64,000 bases of DNA from CAYVLA01 sp964549615 [NCBI: uncultured Thermococci archaeon]. GTDB taxonomy: Archaea; CAYQAE01; CAYVLA01. The notes below the pieces were generated by a model. That model was not told the DNA's origin. It saw only the letters and a program-made list of their open reading frames with translations, and made no database searches. Both the position numbers and the translations under genes were made by a program. Where the stretch lies: positions 1-64,000 of the forward strand of contig CAZJVP010000051.1 of NCBI GenBank assembly GCA_964549615.1, in the 5' to 3' direction. This document shows positions 26,783 to 36,731 of this stretch, one piece after another. Each line of letters opens with the position of its first letter. Position 1 is the first letter of the stretch.

Positions 26783-27835
26783 GTGAAGGTCGGGATCACA
26801 GGCTACGGGGCATATGTGCCCAGGTACCGGATAAGGGCGAGGGACATAGCAATCATGTGGGGCCAGGATCCCTCCGCAGTCGAAAGCGGTCTGGGGGTGA
26901 TCGAGAAGGCCGTTCCGGGCATAGACGAGGACACGATCACGATATCGGTCGAGGCCGCGAGGAACGCCTTGAAACGCGCAAGAATCCCGCCGACCGAGAT
27001 CGGAGCGCTCTACATAGGATCGGAGTCGCATCCCTACGCCGTCAAGCCAAGCGGCAGCGTCGTTGCGGCGGCGATCGGGGCAGGGGAGCGCATGACGGCG
27101 GCTGATTACGAGTTTGCCTGCAAGGCGGGCACGGCTGGAATCCAGACCGTGATGGGCCTTGTTGGCTCCGGATCGATAAGATATGGGATGGCGATAGGCG
27201 CAGATACCGCCCAAGGAGCTCCGGGCGATCCTCTGGAGTATAGCGCGGCTGGGGGCGGGGCCGCCTTCGTGATCGGTCCCGATGATGAGAACAACGTCGC
27301 AAGGATCGACCACACGGTATCCATGACGACCGACACGCCTGACTTCTGGAGGAGGGATGGCCAGCCGTATCCAAAGCATGGCGGAAGGTTCACGGGCGAG
27401 CCGGCGTACTTCAAGCACGTCATCGAGACGACGAAGATGATGATGCGGGAGACCGCCACCAAGCCGGCGGATTTCACCTACGCGGTCTTTCACATGCCGA
27501 ACAAGAAGTTCCCGGAACGGGCGGGCAAGACGCTGGGATTTGAGCCCAGGCAGATCGATCCGGGGCTCGTCGTCGAGAGGATCGGCAACACCTACTCCGG
27601 CTCCTCGCTCCTTGGCCTCTGTTCAGTCTTCGACATCGCCAAGCCAGGCGAGAGAATAATCCTGACAAGCTACGGATCAGGGGCCGGCTCGGACAGTTTC
27701 GCGCTGACGGTTCAGCCGGGGATCGAGGAGAAGAGGCCGCTAGCTCCACTGATGCGGGACATCATCAACCGGAAGAAGTACATCGACTATGCCACATACG
27801 CCAAGTACAGGCAGAAGCTCATCTTCGCGGAGTGA
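26783..27835 (+). CDS. Hydroxymethylglutaryl-CoA synthase (archaeal)
   Basis: Condenses acetyl-CoA with acetoacetyl-CoA in the mevalonate pathway. Archaeal-type sequence: [28 protein letters not shown] and nucleophile C113 in [11 protein letters not shown]. 350 residues. GTG at 26783 chosen as the homologous start, preceded by GGAGATGA; the frame is open 21 codons further. First gene of an operon with thiolase, DUF35 protein and HMG-CoA reductase. Confidence 0.95.
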   Translation: MKVGITGYGAYVPRYRIRARDIAIMWGQDPSAVESGLGVIEKAVPGIDEDTITISVEAARNALKRARIPPTEIGALYIGSESHPYAVKPSGSVVAAAIGAGERMTAADYEFACKAGTAGIQTVMGLVGSGSIRYGMAIGADTAQGAPGDPLEYSAAGGGAAFVIGPDDENNVARIDHTVSMTTDTPDFWRRDGQPYPKHGGRFTGEPAYFKHVIETTKMMMRETATKPADFTYAVFHMPNKKFPERAGKTLGFEPRQIDPGLVVERIGNTYSGSSLLGLCSVFDIAKPGERIILTSYGSGAGSDSFALTVQPGIEEKRPLAPLMRDIINRKKYIDYATYAKYRQKLIFAE

Positions 27836-27840
27836 TTCGC

Positions 27841-28998
27841 ATGAGGAAGGTCGCAATCATTGGAGTTGGAATGACGGACTTCGGCGAGCTCTGGGACCGA
27901 TCTCTGCGTGACCTCACGGTCCAGGCGGGGCTTGAGGCCATTAGGGATTCAGGCCTTCCGGGACAGGAGATAGACGCGCTCTATGCTGGGTGCATGTCCA
28001 GCGGGATCTTCATCCAGCAGGAGCACATAGCCAGCTTGCTTGCAGACTACTGCGGCCTGGTGCCCAAGGCTGCGACCCGCGTCGAGGGAGCCTGCGCATC
28101 CGGCGGGATCGCGCTTCGCCAAGCGGTCATGGCTGTGGCGTCCGGCATGCACGACGTCGTGGTGGCTGGAGGAGTGGAGAAAATGACCGACATCCTCACC
28201 GAACAGACCACGATGGCGCTCGCGTGCGCAGCGGACCGGGAGTGGGAAGCATTCCAAGGCGTGACCTTCCCGGGCCTCTACGCCATGATAGCCCGAAGGC
28301 ACATGCACGACTACGGAACCACCGAGGAGCAACTTTCGCTCGTTGCGGTCAAGAACCACGACAACGGCTCCAAGAACCCCCACGCTCAGTACCGTCGCCC
28401 GGTGACGCTCGAACAGGTCATGAACAGCTCTCTCATAGCCGATCCCATCCGCTTGCTCCACTGCTCCCCGATAAGCGACGGAGCGGCAGCGGTGGTCGTG
28501 GCCTCGGAGGAGAAGGCGAAGCAAGCCACGTCCGAGCCGATATGGGTCATCGGGTCAGGTCAGGCCTCCGACACCATAGCTCTCCACGACAGGAAGGATA
28601 TCACAACAATGAACGCGACGGTCGTGGCTGCGAGAGAGGCTCTCAAGATGGCCGGAATCACCCAGAAGGATGTGGACCTCGTTGAGGTCCACGACTGCTT
28701 CACCATAGCGGAGATCCTGGCCATCGAGGACCTTGGCTTCTTCAAGAAAGGCGAAGGAGGCCCGGCTACGGAGCAGGGTTTGACCGCGCTTAACAGCGAG
28801 ATCTCCGTCAACCCGAGTGGGGGCCTGAAATCCAAGGGCCATCCCGTCGGTGCCACCGGGATAGCCCAGGTGGTGGAGGTTGTTCTGCAGCTTCGCGGAC
28901 AGGCTGGGGCCAGACAGGTGAAAGACGCGGAGATCGGAATGACGCACAACGTTGGTGGCTCAGGCGGGACGTGCGTGACGCACATACTGAGCAGGTGA
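27841..28998 (+). CDS. Acetyl-CoA acetyltransferase (thiolase)
   Basis: Makes acetoacetyl-CoA for HMG-CoA synthase. Nucleophile C85 in VEGACASGG, second catalytic region [17 protein letters not shown] and the C-terminal [14 protein letters not shown] are visible. 385 residues. In archaea the thiolase, HMG-CoA synthase and a DUF35 protein form one complex that channels acetoacetyl-CoA, and the gene order here is exactly that set. ATG at 27841, 5 bp after the synthase stop. Confidence 0.95.
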   Translation: MRKVAIIGVGMTDFGELWDRSLRDLTVQAGLEAIRDSGLPGQEIDALYAGCMSSGIFIQQEHIASLLADYCGLVPKAATRVEGACASGGIALRQAVMAVASGMHDVVVAGGVEKMTDILTEQTTMALACAADREWEAFQGVTFPGLYAMIARRHMHDYGTTEEQLSLVAVKNHDNGSKNPHAQYRRPVTLEQVMNSSLIADPIRLLHCSPISDGAAAVVVASEEKAKQATSEPIWVIGSGQASDTIALHDRKDITTMNATVVAAREALKMAGITQKDVDLVEVHDCFTIAEILAIEDLGFFKKGEGGPATEQGLTALNSEISVNPSGGLKSKGHPVGATGIAQVVEVVLQLRGQAGARQVKDAEIGMTHNVGGSGGTCVTHILSR

Positions 28999-29002
28999 TT
29001 GG

Positions 29003-29398
29003 ATGGGAGTTCCTAGGTTCTGGAGGGAGATTCCATACAGATATCAGCTGATCGGCACGAAGTGCTCGACATGCGGCACTTGCTTCTTCCCGCCCAGATG
29101 GCTATGCCCGAACTGCCGTGGGGCAGGGAAGGTGGAGGAGACGAGGCTTTCGGGCGGAGGCGAGGTTCTGACCTACACCGTCGTGCGGGTTCCGCCAGAG
29201 GGCTTCGAGAGGCAGGCTCCCTATGTTGTTGGGATAATCAAGTTGGACGAGGGCCCCAGAATAACCTCCCAGATAGTGGACTGCGAACCCGAGGACGTGA
29301 AGATAGGTTCCAGGGTGAGGGCCGTCTTCCGGAAGATCGACGAGGAAGGCCCGGCGGGAGCCATTCACTACGGTTACAAGTTCATCCTTGAGCAGTGA
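29003..29398 (+). CDS. DUF35 zinc-ribbon/OB-fold acyl-CoA-binding protein
   Basis: Scaffold subunit of the archaeal thiolase-HMG-CoA synthase complex. A rubredoxin-like zinc ribbon (CSTCG, then CPNCRG) is followed by an OB-fold (about residues 50-115). 131 residues, typical. Lies 4 bp after the thiolase gene and overlaps the HMG-CoA reductase start by 4 bp, so four mevalonate genes are coupled. It brings the two enzymes together and shares a CoA site between them in structures of the methanogen complex. Confidence 0.92.
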   Translation: MGVPRFWREIPYRYQLIGTKCSTCGTCFFPPRWLCPNCRGAGKVEETRLSGGGEVLTYTVVRVPPEGFERQAPYVVGIIKLDEGPRITSQIVDCEPEDVKIGSRVRAVFRKIDEEGPAGAIHYGYKFILEQ

Positions 29399-30690
29399 TC
29401 CCATTGGCGACGAGTCGGATTCCTGGATTCTACAAGCTATCGATGAAGGAAAGAGCCCAAAAAGTCAGGGAGATCTGCGGGCTGAGCGATGAACAGGTTC
29501 AGGCCATCTTCAAGACGGGCACCTTGCCGCCCGAACAGGCGGACCGCATGATCGAGAATGTGATCGGCACGATCGAGCTTCCCTTCGCGGTGGCGACCAA
29601 CTTCTTGATCAACGGCAAGGACTTGCTGATTCCCATGGCCATCGAGGAACCGTCGGTGGTGGCGGCTGCTAGCAACGCTGCGAAGATGGCCCGCGAGGGC
29701 GGAGGCTTCTGGGCGGAGGGCGGGGAGCCCGTGATGATCGGGCAGATACAGGTCTGCGGCCTACCGGACCCGTACGCGAAGTCGGTGGAGGTTCTGCGAC
29801 ACAGGGCCGAGATCCTTGCGCTTGCGAACGAACAGGACCCCATGCTCGTCAGCGCTGGGGGAGGGGCGATAGGGTTGGAATGCCGGGTCGTCGAGAGCCC
29901 CAGGGGCAGGATGCTCATAGTGCACCTTCTGGTCGATACGCGCGATGCCATGGGGGCTAATGCCGTGAACACCATGGCCGAGGCCGTGGCGCCCTACGTT
30001 GCCGAGATAACCGGGGGGAAGATCTACCTGCGGATAGTTAGCAACCTAGCTACCTCCCGCCTGACCCGCGCTTGGGCCGTCTTTCCCAAGCAGGAACTCG
30101 GCGGGGAGGACGTGGTCGAGGCGATCCTGTGGGCCCACGCTTTTGCCGAGGCAGACCCGTATCGGGCCGCTACGCACAATAAGGGGATCATGAATGGCGT
30201 GGTCGCGGTCGCGCTTGCAACAATGAACGATACTAGGGCGCTTGAGGCTGGCGCCCACGCGTATGCGGCTCTCGGCGGCAGATACAAACCCCTCACCAGA
30301 TGGGAGAAGAACTTCTCGGGCGATCTAGTCGGAAGCGTTGAGATGCCCCTGGCAGTCGGCCTCCGTGCCGCGACTGCCGTCCACCCCGTCGCGAAGGCCG
30401 CCGTTGCCATCCTGGGAGTCAAGACCGCGCAGGAGCTGTCGCAGGTGATGGCTGCCGTGGGCCTCGCCCAAAACCTCGCCGCCCTAAGGGCTCTGGCAAC
30501 CGAGGGAATCCAGAGGGGCCACATGTCGCTGCATGCCCGCAACGTCGCAATCCTAGCTGGGGCGAAAGGCGACGAGGTCGATGCCCTGGCCGAGGCGCTT
30601 GCGTCGGAAGGCAAGGTGAGGTTGGACCGGGCAAAGGAGATGCTGTCCAGAATGCGATCCTCCCAGCCGGCGCCGGGAAAGGGGACATAG
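29395..30690 (+). CDS. HMG-CoA reductase, class II (bacterial-like)
   Basis: Reduces HMG-CoA to mevalonate. The class II signature is seen in ENVIGTIELPFAVATNFLING, MAIEEPSVVAAASNAAK and DAMGANAVNT (class I would read GDAMGMN). The catalytic His is in GHMSLHARN. 431 residues. Class II enzymes in archaea are known from Thermoplasmatales and Archaeoglobales and are taken as an ancient transfer from bacteria. Start either GTG 29395 or TTG 29404. Completes the first mevalonate steps; mevalonate kinase and later genes are not in the window. Confidence 0.93.
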   Translation: MIPLATSRIPGFYKLSMKERAQKVREICGLSDEQVQAIFKTGTLPPEQADRMIENVIGTIELPFAVATNFLINGKDLLIPMAIEEPSVVAAASNAAKMAREGGGFWAEGGEPVMIGQIQVCGLPDPYAKSVEVLRHRAEILALANEQDPMLVSAGGGAIGLECRVVESPRGRMLIVHLLVDTRDAMGANAVNTMAEAVAPYVAEITGGKIYLRIVSNLATSRLTRAWAVFPKQELGGEDVVEAILWAHAFAEADPYRAATHNKGIMNGVVAVALATMNDTRALEAGAHAYAALGGRYKPLTRWEKNFSGDLVGSVEMPLAVGLRAATAVHPVAKAAVAILGVKTAQELSQVMAAVGLAQNLAALRALATEGIQRGHMSLHARNVAILAGAKGDEVDALAEALASEGKVRLDRAKEMLSRMRSSQPAPGKGT

Positions 30691-30859
30691 GCTGTCGGTG
30701 TTTGGGGCAAGATCTGCGGCCCGCGGCGAGGAATGGCTCGCCCGCCCCGTGGTTTTGGACCGCCTGAATTCAGGCCGTCTCCCTTGCGGTATCCCAAACC
30801 CAGTCCGAACGCCCGGGGCAACAGATTTATTGCCGGCCCGGGCCCGAAGTTGGGTCCAG

Positions 30860-31150
30860 ATGGACATCATCACCGACACGGTCGTGTGGTTGATCGACAA
30901 GACAAGCGGTTTTGCTCTCGCGGCTGGTAGATGGACTAGCAAGACCTTCGTGTGGGCCCTGGACTGGGCAAGCGAGAAGACCGTCGCGGCCTTCCGCCTC
31001 CTGGCGCAGGTTGTCGAGTGGGGGATCGACAACCCGTGGAGGGCAGCTCGGCAGGGTGGAATGGTCGTTCTAATCGTATTCGCCGTCTTGGCGATCGAGA
31101 TCTATGTGTACGACCTGATGAAGAGAAGGCGGCACTCTGGGGAGGCCTAG
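30860..31150 (+). CDS. Small single-span membrane protein (96 aa)
   Basis: Not recognised. An amphipathic Trp-rich N-terminal part (residues 1-65, pattern W-x-x-D/S repeated about every 11 residues) precedes one membrane helix (MVVLIVFAVLAIEIYVY, about 68-86) and a basic tail KRRRHSG. ATG at 30860 with a TATA-like acagatttatt near 30820-30830. The 4-bp overlap with the convergent transaldolase-like gene shows tight packing. Possibly a membrane adaptor; no partner evident. Confidence 0.6.
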   Translation: MDIITDTVVWLIDKTSGFALAAGRWTSKTFVWALDWASEKTVAAFRLLAQVVEWGIDNPWRAARQGGMVVLIVFAVLAIEIYVYDLMKRRRHSGEA

Positions 31151-33267
31151 CGGCGGGCCGTCCTGCGGCTCTTGGCGATCCTCCTCACGAACGCGACCGT
31201 CGCTTTCTTGAACTCTTCGTATGCGGCTCTGAACTCGTCCATCGTCTTCACCACGGAGCCGAAGTTGGGCCAGTCTTCAACTCTCACGCCTCCTAGTCCG
31301 AAGTCGGGGGTGATCCCGGCCTCAGCAAGCTGGGCTTGAACTTCCGGCGTCAGCTCGTACGCTTTTCTGAAGTCTTCTAGGTGCAGCAGCCTCTGTATCA
31401 TCCTGGGATCATGCTTCATCATTATCGCGTTCTCGTAGGAGGATAGGTCGAACCCGGCCTTCCTTGATGCTGTGAGGACGTTGTATTGGTGGTTGGGGAA
31501 CTCGGTGTTGGTCATGTTCCTGTTCGCGAGGGTCAGGTAGGTGTCGTCAGGCTTGCGCTTGGAGGCAGGAAGCATGTCGATCTTGTCCAAGATCTCGGCT
31601 GCCTGCTCGGGGGTCAGCTGGAACTTGCGTTGCAGGTAGTTGAGCCACTTGGGCCGATTCTCGTCGCTGAAGAATATCCAGTATACGCGCTGGCATACGA
31701 GGGTTCCGGAGAAGCCGATATCCCGCTCAAGTTCGGAAAGATACTTCGCCGTTTCATCGGGGCTCCCGAAGGCTCCTGACTCGGCTATGGCTCGAACGAA
31801 GGCCGGGTTGGTCAGGGTCTTGAGGTACTTGAAGGAACATATGGCGCAGATCTTCTTCTCGACGGTATCGATCGAAGCATCCTTGATTCCCATGTCTTGC
31901 GCAAGCCTGTCGAGGAACCTCCCTTTGTCCTTGATCCGACCCAGGGCTTGCCGCAGGATCCTTTCCGCCTCCACATCCCTCAAGTGGCTCTCGAGCCTTC
32001 CTCCCATATTGGTCTCGTATGCCTGGGTTATTGGGATGCCCATCTTGAGAGCCCGGGCCATGCCCGACATCGCCCGGATCACCAAGGGCGTCTCTTGGGC
32101 CACGGTGTAGGTGACAGTGTTGTTCGTCCCGATCCCCAGCCCATTCAGCGTTTCGGTTATGTCCAGGGCCGCCGGGTAGCCCCCTGCAACCTTGAACACG
32201 ATGTTCGGCCGGCCGCGCTCCATCTTGGCATCATACCCCCAGGTCAGTTGACGGTCGTATTCCGAGAGGAATCTTGACGCGGCCGAGTAGATCTTGAGCG
32301 CATCCGCAAGGCTTCCGTCGAGGCTGTGGGCAACGTTCGGGTTGAGCTGGTAGCTGACCATCCCGTGGTGGAACTTGGATGCCAGGGCTATCGGCCTGAA
32401 GACGACCAGGTTGGGCCAGAGGGCAATCATCGTTGCCTGCATGGCGATCTCGTCGCCCCGTTTCTGGGGAGAACTGAACCACTCCTTGTGTTGGCGCACA
32501 ACCTTGCCGAACTCATGCCAGAGCGAGGGGTCGTCCTCATAGGCCTTCGCCGCGAGCACCGGATTCGTTGACACCTGCACGAAGCCGAGATGTCGGAGCC
32601 ATCTGAGGCCGATGGCGTAGTCGTTGCCCAATTTGCACATGCCTCGGGCCGAGATCTTGTAGTACACGGTCTCCCTCAGGGCATTCCTCGTGGCTTGGAG
32701 GAATGACAGAACGGGTGAGTTCTGGTCGATCCTGGCCTCGACTTCCTCAGCGATCTTGGCCATCATGCCAGCGCCCTTCATGATCTTCTTCATGTCAGCG
32801 AGCATCCTCTCGACCACCGCGGCCCCGACCGGGTGCTTTCCATCGTGGTTCTGCGCCTCGGTCTTGGCGAAGGTCCCAAGGGCCTGCACGATGATGGAGT
32901 ACGCGTCATCGCACTCGGAACTGGATAGCCCGACTATCTTGGGCTCGATGCCGCTTAGGTTGAACCCGATCTCAAGCATGACTTCGTAGGTACGCGCCCT
33001 ATCCAGTACCTTTCTCTTCAACTCCGCCGCGCGATCCTCCCGATGGATCTCGGCCTCGAGGAAAACGAGGTTTAGCTGTCTGGTTACGTTGCCCACGACT
33101 TCCATGAGGTTTCCCCGCATCTCCGGGGACAGCAGGTGGTCAGCAGCAGTCTGCGGATGTCCGGCCAGCGCGAGGGCGACGACGTGTCCTGCATGGTCCA
33201 AACTCGTCGGAGGGCTCAGATCCTCGGGCTGGGACTGGAAGACGATCTCCCTGAACCTGTCGGTCAA
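31147..33267 (-). CDS. Transaldolase-superfamily protein, extended (706 aa)
   Basis: The middle part has transaldolase-like features: LRHLGFVQVSTNPVLAAKA, then MVSYQLNP, then IVFKVAGGYPAALD with a candidate Schiff-base lysine, and NNTVTYTVAQE in place of the NvTLiFS strand. Transaldolases are 220-330 residues; this one has about 190 extra residues before and 220 after the barrel, mostly helical. A sugar-phosphate aldolase or transaldolase role is likely but not proved. TTG start at 33267. It may replace a conventional transaldolase in the pentose pathway. Confidence 0.72.
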   Translation of the reverse strand: MTDRFREIVFQSQPEDLSPPTSLDHAGHVVALALAGHPQTAADHLLSPEMRGNLMEVVGNVTRQLNLVFLEAEIHREDRAAELKRKVLDRARTYEVMLEIGFNLSGIEPKIVGLSSSECDDAYSIIVQALGTFAKTEAQNHDGKHPVGAAVVERMLADMKKIMKGAGMMAKIAEEVEARIDQNSPVLSFLQATRNALRETVYYKISARGMCKLGNDYAIGLRWLRHLGFVQVSTNPVLAAKAYEDDPSLWHEFGKVVRQHKEWFSSPQKRGDEIAMQATMIALWPNLVVFRPIALASKFHHGMVSYQLNPNVAHSLDGSLADALKIYSAASRFLSEYDRQLTWGYDAKMERGRPNIVFKVAGGYPAALDITETLNGLGIGTNNTVTYTVAQETPLVIRAMSGMARALKMGIPITQAYETNMGGRLESHLRDVEAERILRQALGRIKDKGRFLDRLAQDMGIKDASIDTVEKKICAICSFKYLKTLTNPAFVRAIAESGAFGSPDETAKYLSELERDIGFSGTLVCQRVYWIFFSDENRPKWLNYLQRKFQLTPEQAAEILDKIDMLPASKRKPDDTYLTLANRNMTNTEFPNHQYNVLTASRKAGFDLSSYENAIMMKHDPRMIQRLLHLEDFRKAYELTPEVQAQLAEAGITPDFGLGGVRVEDWPNFGSVVKTMDEFRAAYEEFKKATVAFVRRIAKSRRTARR

Positions 33268-33506
33268 TGTCTCACGCCCTTTCAGGCCACCTCATGGGCA
33301 TGTCTTCAAAAATCTATTTCACGACATCGATCTGGGGCACGGTCGGCTTCATGGAAGCTGTAGGGCCCTTGACAAGGAAGCGTCATTCTCTGGAAGTGTG
33401 CTTCGTGTTCGTACGGGAGTCTCCAGAGTTCGATCTTCGTCGCGATGTGCATCCAACCGGTTAGGAATACTTAAGAGGCCTGTCGCCGAGCACGGCGGCA
33501 ACGCCC

Positions 33507-34538
33507 ATGGCATCAGGGCAGAGGCAAATGGCGAGAGGAATCCTTCTAGCAGTTGTTGTTCTGGTCCTCGTGAGTCCCAATCCGCTCGCGGGCCAACAGG
33601 GCTCAAACGTCACGAAGCCGCTCTTGCTGGTCTACTCTCAGGGCGAGCCGGCTTACGGCCGAGAGCTCGCCAACATTCTGTCCGGAGATCCGCGCATCGA
33701 TGCGCAGATCCTTGTCCTCACGGACCCCGATCTGTTCAAATCCATGCTGTACTTCCCAAGCGTCAAGGTCGTCCTGGCTGTCTTCAACCATGACAAGGAC
33801 GAAGGGCTGGGGGAGCATCTGCAGAATTTCTTCGAGGGGGGCGGAGGTATGGTCGGATTGGGGTTTGCAGGATGGCAGACCACCACGCGGCAGGCGAGCC
33901 AGACGGTCTTTCCGCTGAACGCAAGCTCCTACATCGTGGGTAGCTACAATGCCTCGGCCAGGGCATATATGCACGATCTCTACGTCGACGAAGCCCATCC
34001 CATCAGCCGGGATATCGGTGACTTCACGGCTTACACCCACAAGGTTTTTGTGAGCGCGGACAAGGCTTCAGGTCAGCAGCTGTCTGTGAAGTCCGAGGGT
34101 GAGGTGACCGTCGTCTATCGTGACGCAGCGCTCAATGCCCCAGCTGTGGTCGTATATGAGGCCGCGGGGGTCAGCGTGACCTTTGCGTGCTTTGCGGGCG
34201 ATTCGGTCGAGAGGGCGCCGACATACTTCGGACGTTTCACGAGCCGGGAGGAGTTCAGGAAGCTTCTCAGGAATTCGATTGCCTGGGTCTGGGCAAGTGA
34301 GCGGCGATATGGGAAAACGATGTCCAGCGCGCTGGCCCGATTCGCGGAGGAAGCGCATGAGGCCGATGAGATCAGGGCGCAGGCCGAGCTTTCAGCAAGG
34401 CAGCACAAGACTCACCGGTTGCTGAGGACCGTGGCGATTGCGGCGTTGGCCGTCCTCGGCGTGGGTGCCATCCACCGGAAGTGCTTTGCTCCATCTTCCC
34501 GGAAGACGACCGTCGAGGAGCAGGCAAAGGGCGGGTGA
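33507..34538 (+). CDS. Exported GATase-like domain protein, C-terminal anchor
   Basis: Signal-like segment at residues 9-28 (ILLAVVVLVLVS), then a domain with class I glutamine-amidotransferase-like or ThuA-like fold (LLLVYSQGE, then FFEGGGGMVGLGFAGWQTT). There is no catalytic Cys in the expected place, so it is probably non-enzymatic. A helical stretch and one membrane span (TVAIAALAVLGVGAI) end in a basic, charged tail. Head of an operon with an anchored protein, a lipoprotein of the same general design and an MFS transporter. Confidence 0.6.
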   Translation: MASGQRQMARGILLAVVVLVLVSPNPLAGQQGSNVTKPLLLVYSQGEPAYGRELANILSGDPRIDAQILVLTDPDLFKSMLYFPSVKVVLAVFNHDKDEGLGEHLQNFFEGGGGMVGLGFAGWQTTTRQASQTVFPLNASSYIVGSYNASARAYMHDLYVDEAHPISRDIGDFTAYTHKVFVSADKASGQQLSVKSEGEVTVVYRDAALNAPAVVVYEAAGVSVTFACFAGDSVERAPTYFGRFTSREEFRKLLRNSIAWVWASERRYGKTMSSALARFAEEAHEADEIRAQAELSARQHKTHRLLRTVAIAALAVLGVGAIHRKCFAPSSRKTTVEEQAKGG

Positions 34539-34573
34539 AGAGTTGCAGCGCAAGGACGTGGCTGAACTTGGAG

Positions 34574-35452
34574 ATGAAGCAGGTGGTTGACCGAAGGCTC
34601 GTCGGCATAGTCGCGATCGCCTTCGTTCTGTCCTCCGCAGGGTTCAGCCTCTTCGTTGGCGAACGCGTCGAGTCTCCAATAGAAGTGATCAGGAACGAGT
34701 GGAACTTGCCAACCGACTCCAAGGGCATCTACAGCATGCCGAAGACGGAGGGCCGCTACACGTATTCGCTGGGACTGGTGGTCCGGAAGCCCTTTGAGAA
34801 ACTGGAGCTACTCTTCGCAACCCTGAAGAATTCGTCGTTCAAGATGGTGGGCGGTGAAATCCCGCCATCGGCCTCGGCCAGGGAGCGATTCGGGGCCATC
34901 GTCGAGCTTGGCAACATGACCTCGGTCATCGAAGGGTATGCCGAACGGTACCACATGCGCTTGGAGGAGCACGAGTTCCGCGCCAAGGTCGGATCGCGGG
35001 AGTACGAGGGATTCGTCGTCGACCTCACCTGGCCGATCGTGCCCGTCGCGCCGGCGGCCGTCCAGCACGGGCTTCCCACCGTGCACGCGCTGCTCTTCGA
35101 CCCGAACGGCACGGCGCTCCAGTACTATCGCGGTTTTCCGGACTTCTTCCTGTCCAGGAACGAATCGATAATCGATCTCACGATACAACGTAACCAAAAC
35201 GTCACGAAGTTCTCCCAGAGGACCACCCAGCAGGGAACGAGCCTCCTCATGAAGGACGCCCCCGCGCTGGGCAGGCTCGCATTCAGGGATCTTCGGAAGG
35301 AGGATCAGATCTTCGTAACGGTTGCCGTCAACTCGGCCGACCCGGATGCCATGTATCAGGCGACGCCCGCGAGGGACACGATGATCCACATGATCCTTGT
35401 CTTCATCGACGGTGAGTGCTATGACGTGTTCGTTTCGCCCATCATATGGTGA
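34574..35452 (+). CDS. Membrane-anchored extracellular protein, unknown
   Basis: No known family. An N-terminal membrane segment (LVGIVAIAFVLSSAGFSLFV, about residues 9-28) is followed by about 260 residues of mainly beta-type extracellular domain with several N-x-S/T sites. ATG at 34574 follows an imperfect GGAG. It is the second gene of the exported-protein operon, 35 bp after the GATase-like gene and 1 bp before the lipoprotein gene, so it likely forms part of the same surface complex. Confidence 0.6.
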   Translation: MKQVVDRRLVGIVAIAFVLSSAGFSLFVGERVESPIEVIRNEWNLPTDSKGIYSMPKTEGRYTYSLGLVVRKPFEKLELLFATLKNSSFKMVGGEIPPSASARERFGAIVELGNMTSVIEGYAERYHMRLEEHEFRAKVGSREYEGFVVDLTWPIVPVAPAAVQHGLPTVHALLFDPNGTALQYYRGFPDFFLSRNESIIDLTIQRNQNVTKFSQRTTQQGTSLLMKDAPALGRLAFRDLRKEDQIFVTVAVNSADPDAMYQATPARDTMIHMILVFIDGECYDVFVSPIIW

Positions 35453-35453
35453 G

Positions 35454-36731
35454 ATGGCGAGGCCGGCCTTGTGTAGGAGATCCTTGGGAGCGGATCGAGG
35501 GATCGCTAGATCTTTTCGCCTTGCAGTCGCGCTTCTTGCCGCTGCCTATCTGTCTGGCTGCTGCTGCGCCGAGCCGAAGGTTGACCCTGAGAGCGGAAGG
35601 ATCAGGCTGTTGCTGGTCGGAGAGGCAACGTCGGGCGGCAACACCTTCGTCGTGAGCTTGCTAAGATCGGACCCGCGCATCAGCCACTACGCTACGATCT
35701 ACGGAGGAGCAAGCGCGGAGCCGGATGCTGCGAGGAGATACGTGCGCATCCACTTCCCTAGGACGGCGGGACGGCTTGCCTCAAGCATCGACGTCATCGA
35801 GTACATGGATGCCCCTCCCTGGCTGTTCACCGATGACCAGCAGGTCTGGATTCATGACTCGATCAGGGACAGCGGCATGGGGCTTGTCCTTGTCGAGATG
35901 GGCTGGCACACCTGCTACTACGCTTGGTGGTCGTGCAACTGCCCGTGGGATTGGATTAACTCTCCCATCTACCAAGCATGGCCGATGGACGTGGTCCTTG
36001 AGAAGATCATCCAGACATCGACCTACATCGAGATAGTGGAGAGGACGCCCGTCGTTGATCTTCCGGACATCGAGCGCACTCCTTACCAAGGAGCACTTTA
36101 CGTCGGTGTCGTCATTGCTCGTCCGGGCTCCAAGGTTCACGCAAGATGGCGGGTCGGCAAGGAGGATGCGATCGTATCCACAACCTACGGCAAGGGGACC
36201 ACGTTGTCGCTACCATCGGGATGGGACTGCATCCCCTCGGACATGATGAGAAACTGGAAGTACTTCATAGACTTCGTTCTGAACAGCGTTTACTATGCAG
36301 CGAACGTCCCGATACCGGAGGATCCGGAACTGGCCCACAGCCTCAGGGCGGCCTTCACACAGTTCTTTGAGCAGAAAACCCTCATGTTATCCTTGCTGGA
36401 TTTCATCGATAGGTTCGGCGCGAATACGAACCCCCTCCACAAGATGATCGACGACCTAGAGGCGAAGAACAAGGAGGCAGGCAGGCTCTACATGCAGGGC
36501 GACTATGCCGGCTCATGGGAGTCGGTGCGGGAAGCCTTGGATGGATTGGCCAAGATCTCCAACGAGTCCGCCAAGCTTCGAAGGAAGGCCCTCTTCTGGG
36601 TGTTCGTCACCGAGTACCTTGCGGTCTCAGGTACCTCCATGGCTTGCGGCGTCGTACTTTGGACGGTGATGGTTAGGAGGCGCTACTACAGGGAGGTCAA
36701 GACAACCCGTCTTGAGACGCGCCTTGAGTAG
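35454..36731 (+). CDS. Exported GATase-like lipoprotein, C-terminal membrane anchor
   Basis: N-terminal signal with lipobox-like YLSGC (Cys near residue 37), then a GATase-like domain beginning RIRLLLVGEATSGGN. A helical segment (LMLSLLDFIDRFGANTNPL) is followed by a membrane span and a basic tail with RRRYYREVK. It is a clear paralog of the 60248-61495 protein: the last 120 residues align closely (SLLxFxDRFGxNT, then a WVxVTEx-AVSGT span). No catalytic Cys is evident. ATG at 35454, and its stop overlaps the MFS start by 1 bp. Confidence 0.68.
   Translation: MARPALCRRSLGADRGIARSFRLAVALLAAAYLSGCCCAEPKVDPESGRIRLLLVGEATSGGNTFVVSLLRSDPRISHYATIYGGASAEPDAARRYVRIHFPRTAGRLASSIDVIEYMDAPPWLFTDDQQVWIHDSIRDSGMGLVLVEMGWHTCYYAWWSCNCPWDWINSPIYQAWPMDVVLEKIIQTSTYIEIVERTPVVDLPDIERTPYQGALYVGVVIARPGSKVHARWRVGKEDAIVSTTYGKGTTLSLPSGWDCIPSDMMRNWKYFIDFVLNSVYYAANVPIPEDPELAHSLRAAFTQFFEQKTLMLSLLDFIDRFGANTNPLHKMIDDLEAKNKEAGRLYMQGDYAGSWESVREALDGLAKISNESAKLRRKALFWVFVTEYLAVSGTSMACGVVLWTVMVRRRYYREVKTTRLETRLE

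Noticed and set aside
31147-33267. Archaeal phosphoenolpyruvate carboxylase
   Set aside because: Length was suggestive, but the motifs follow the transaldolase pattern and the PEPC active-site motifs are absent.
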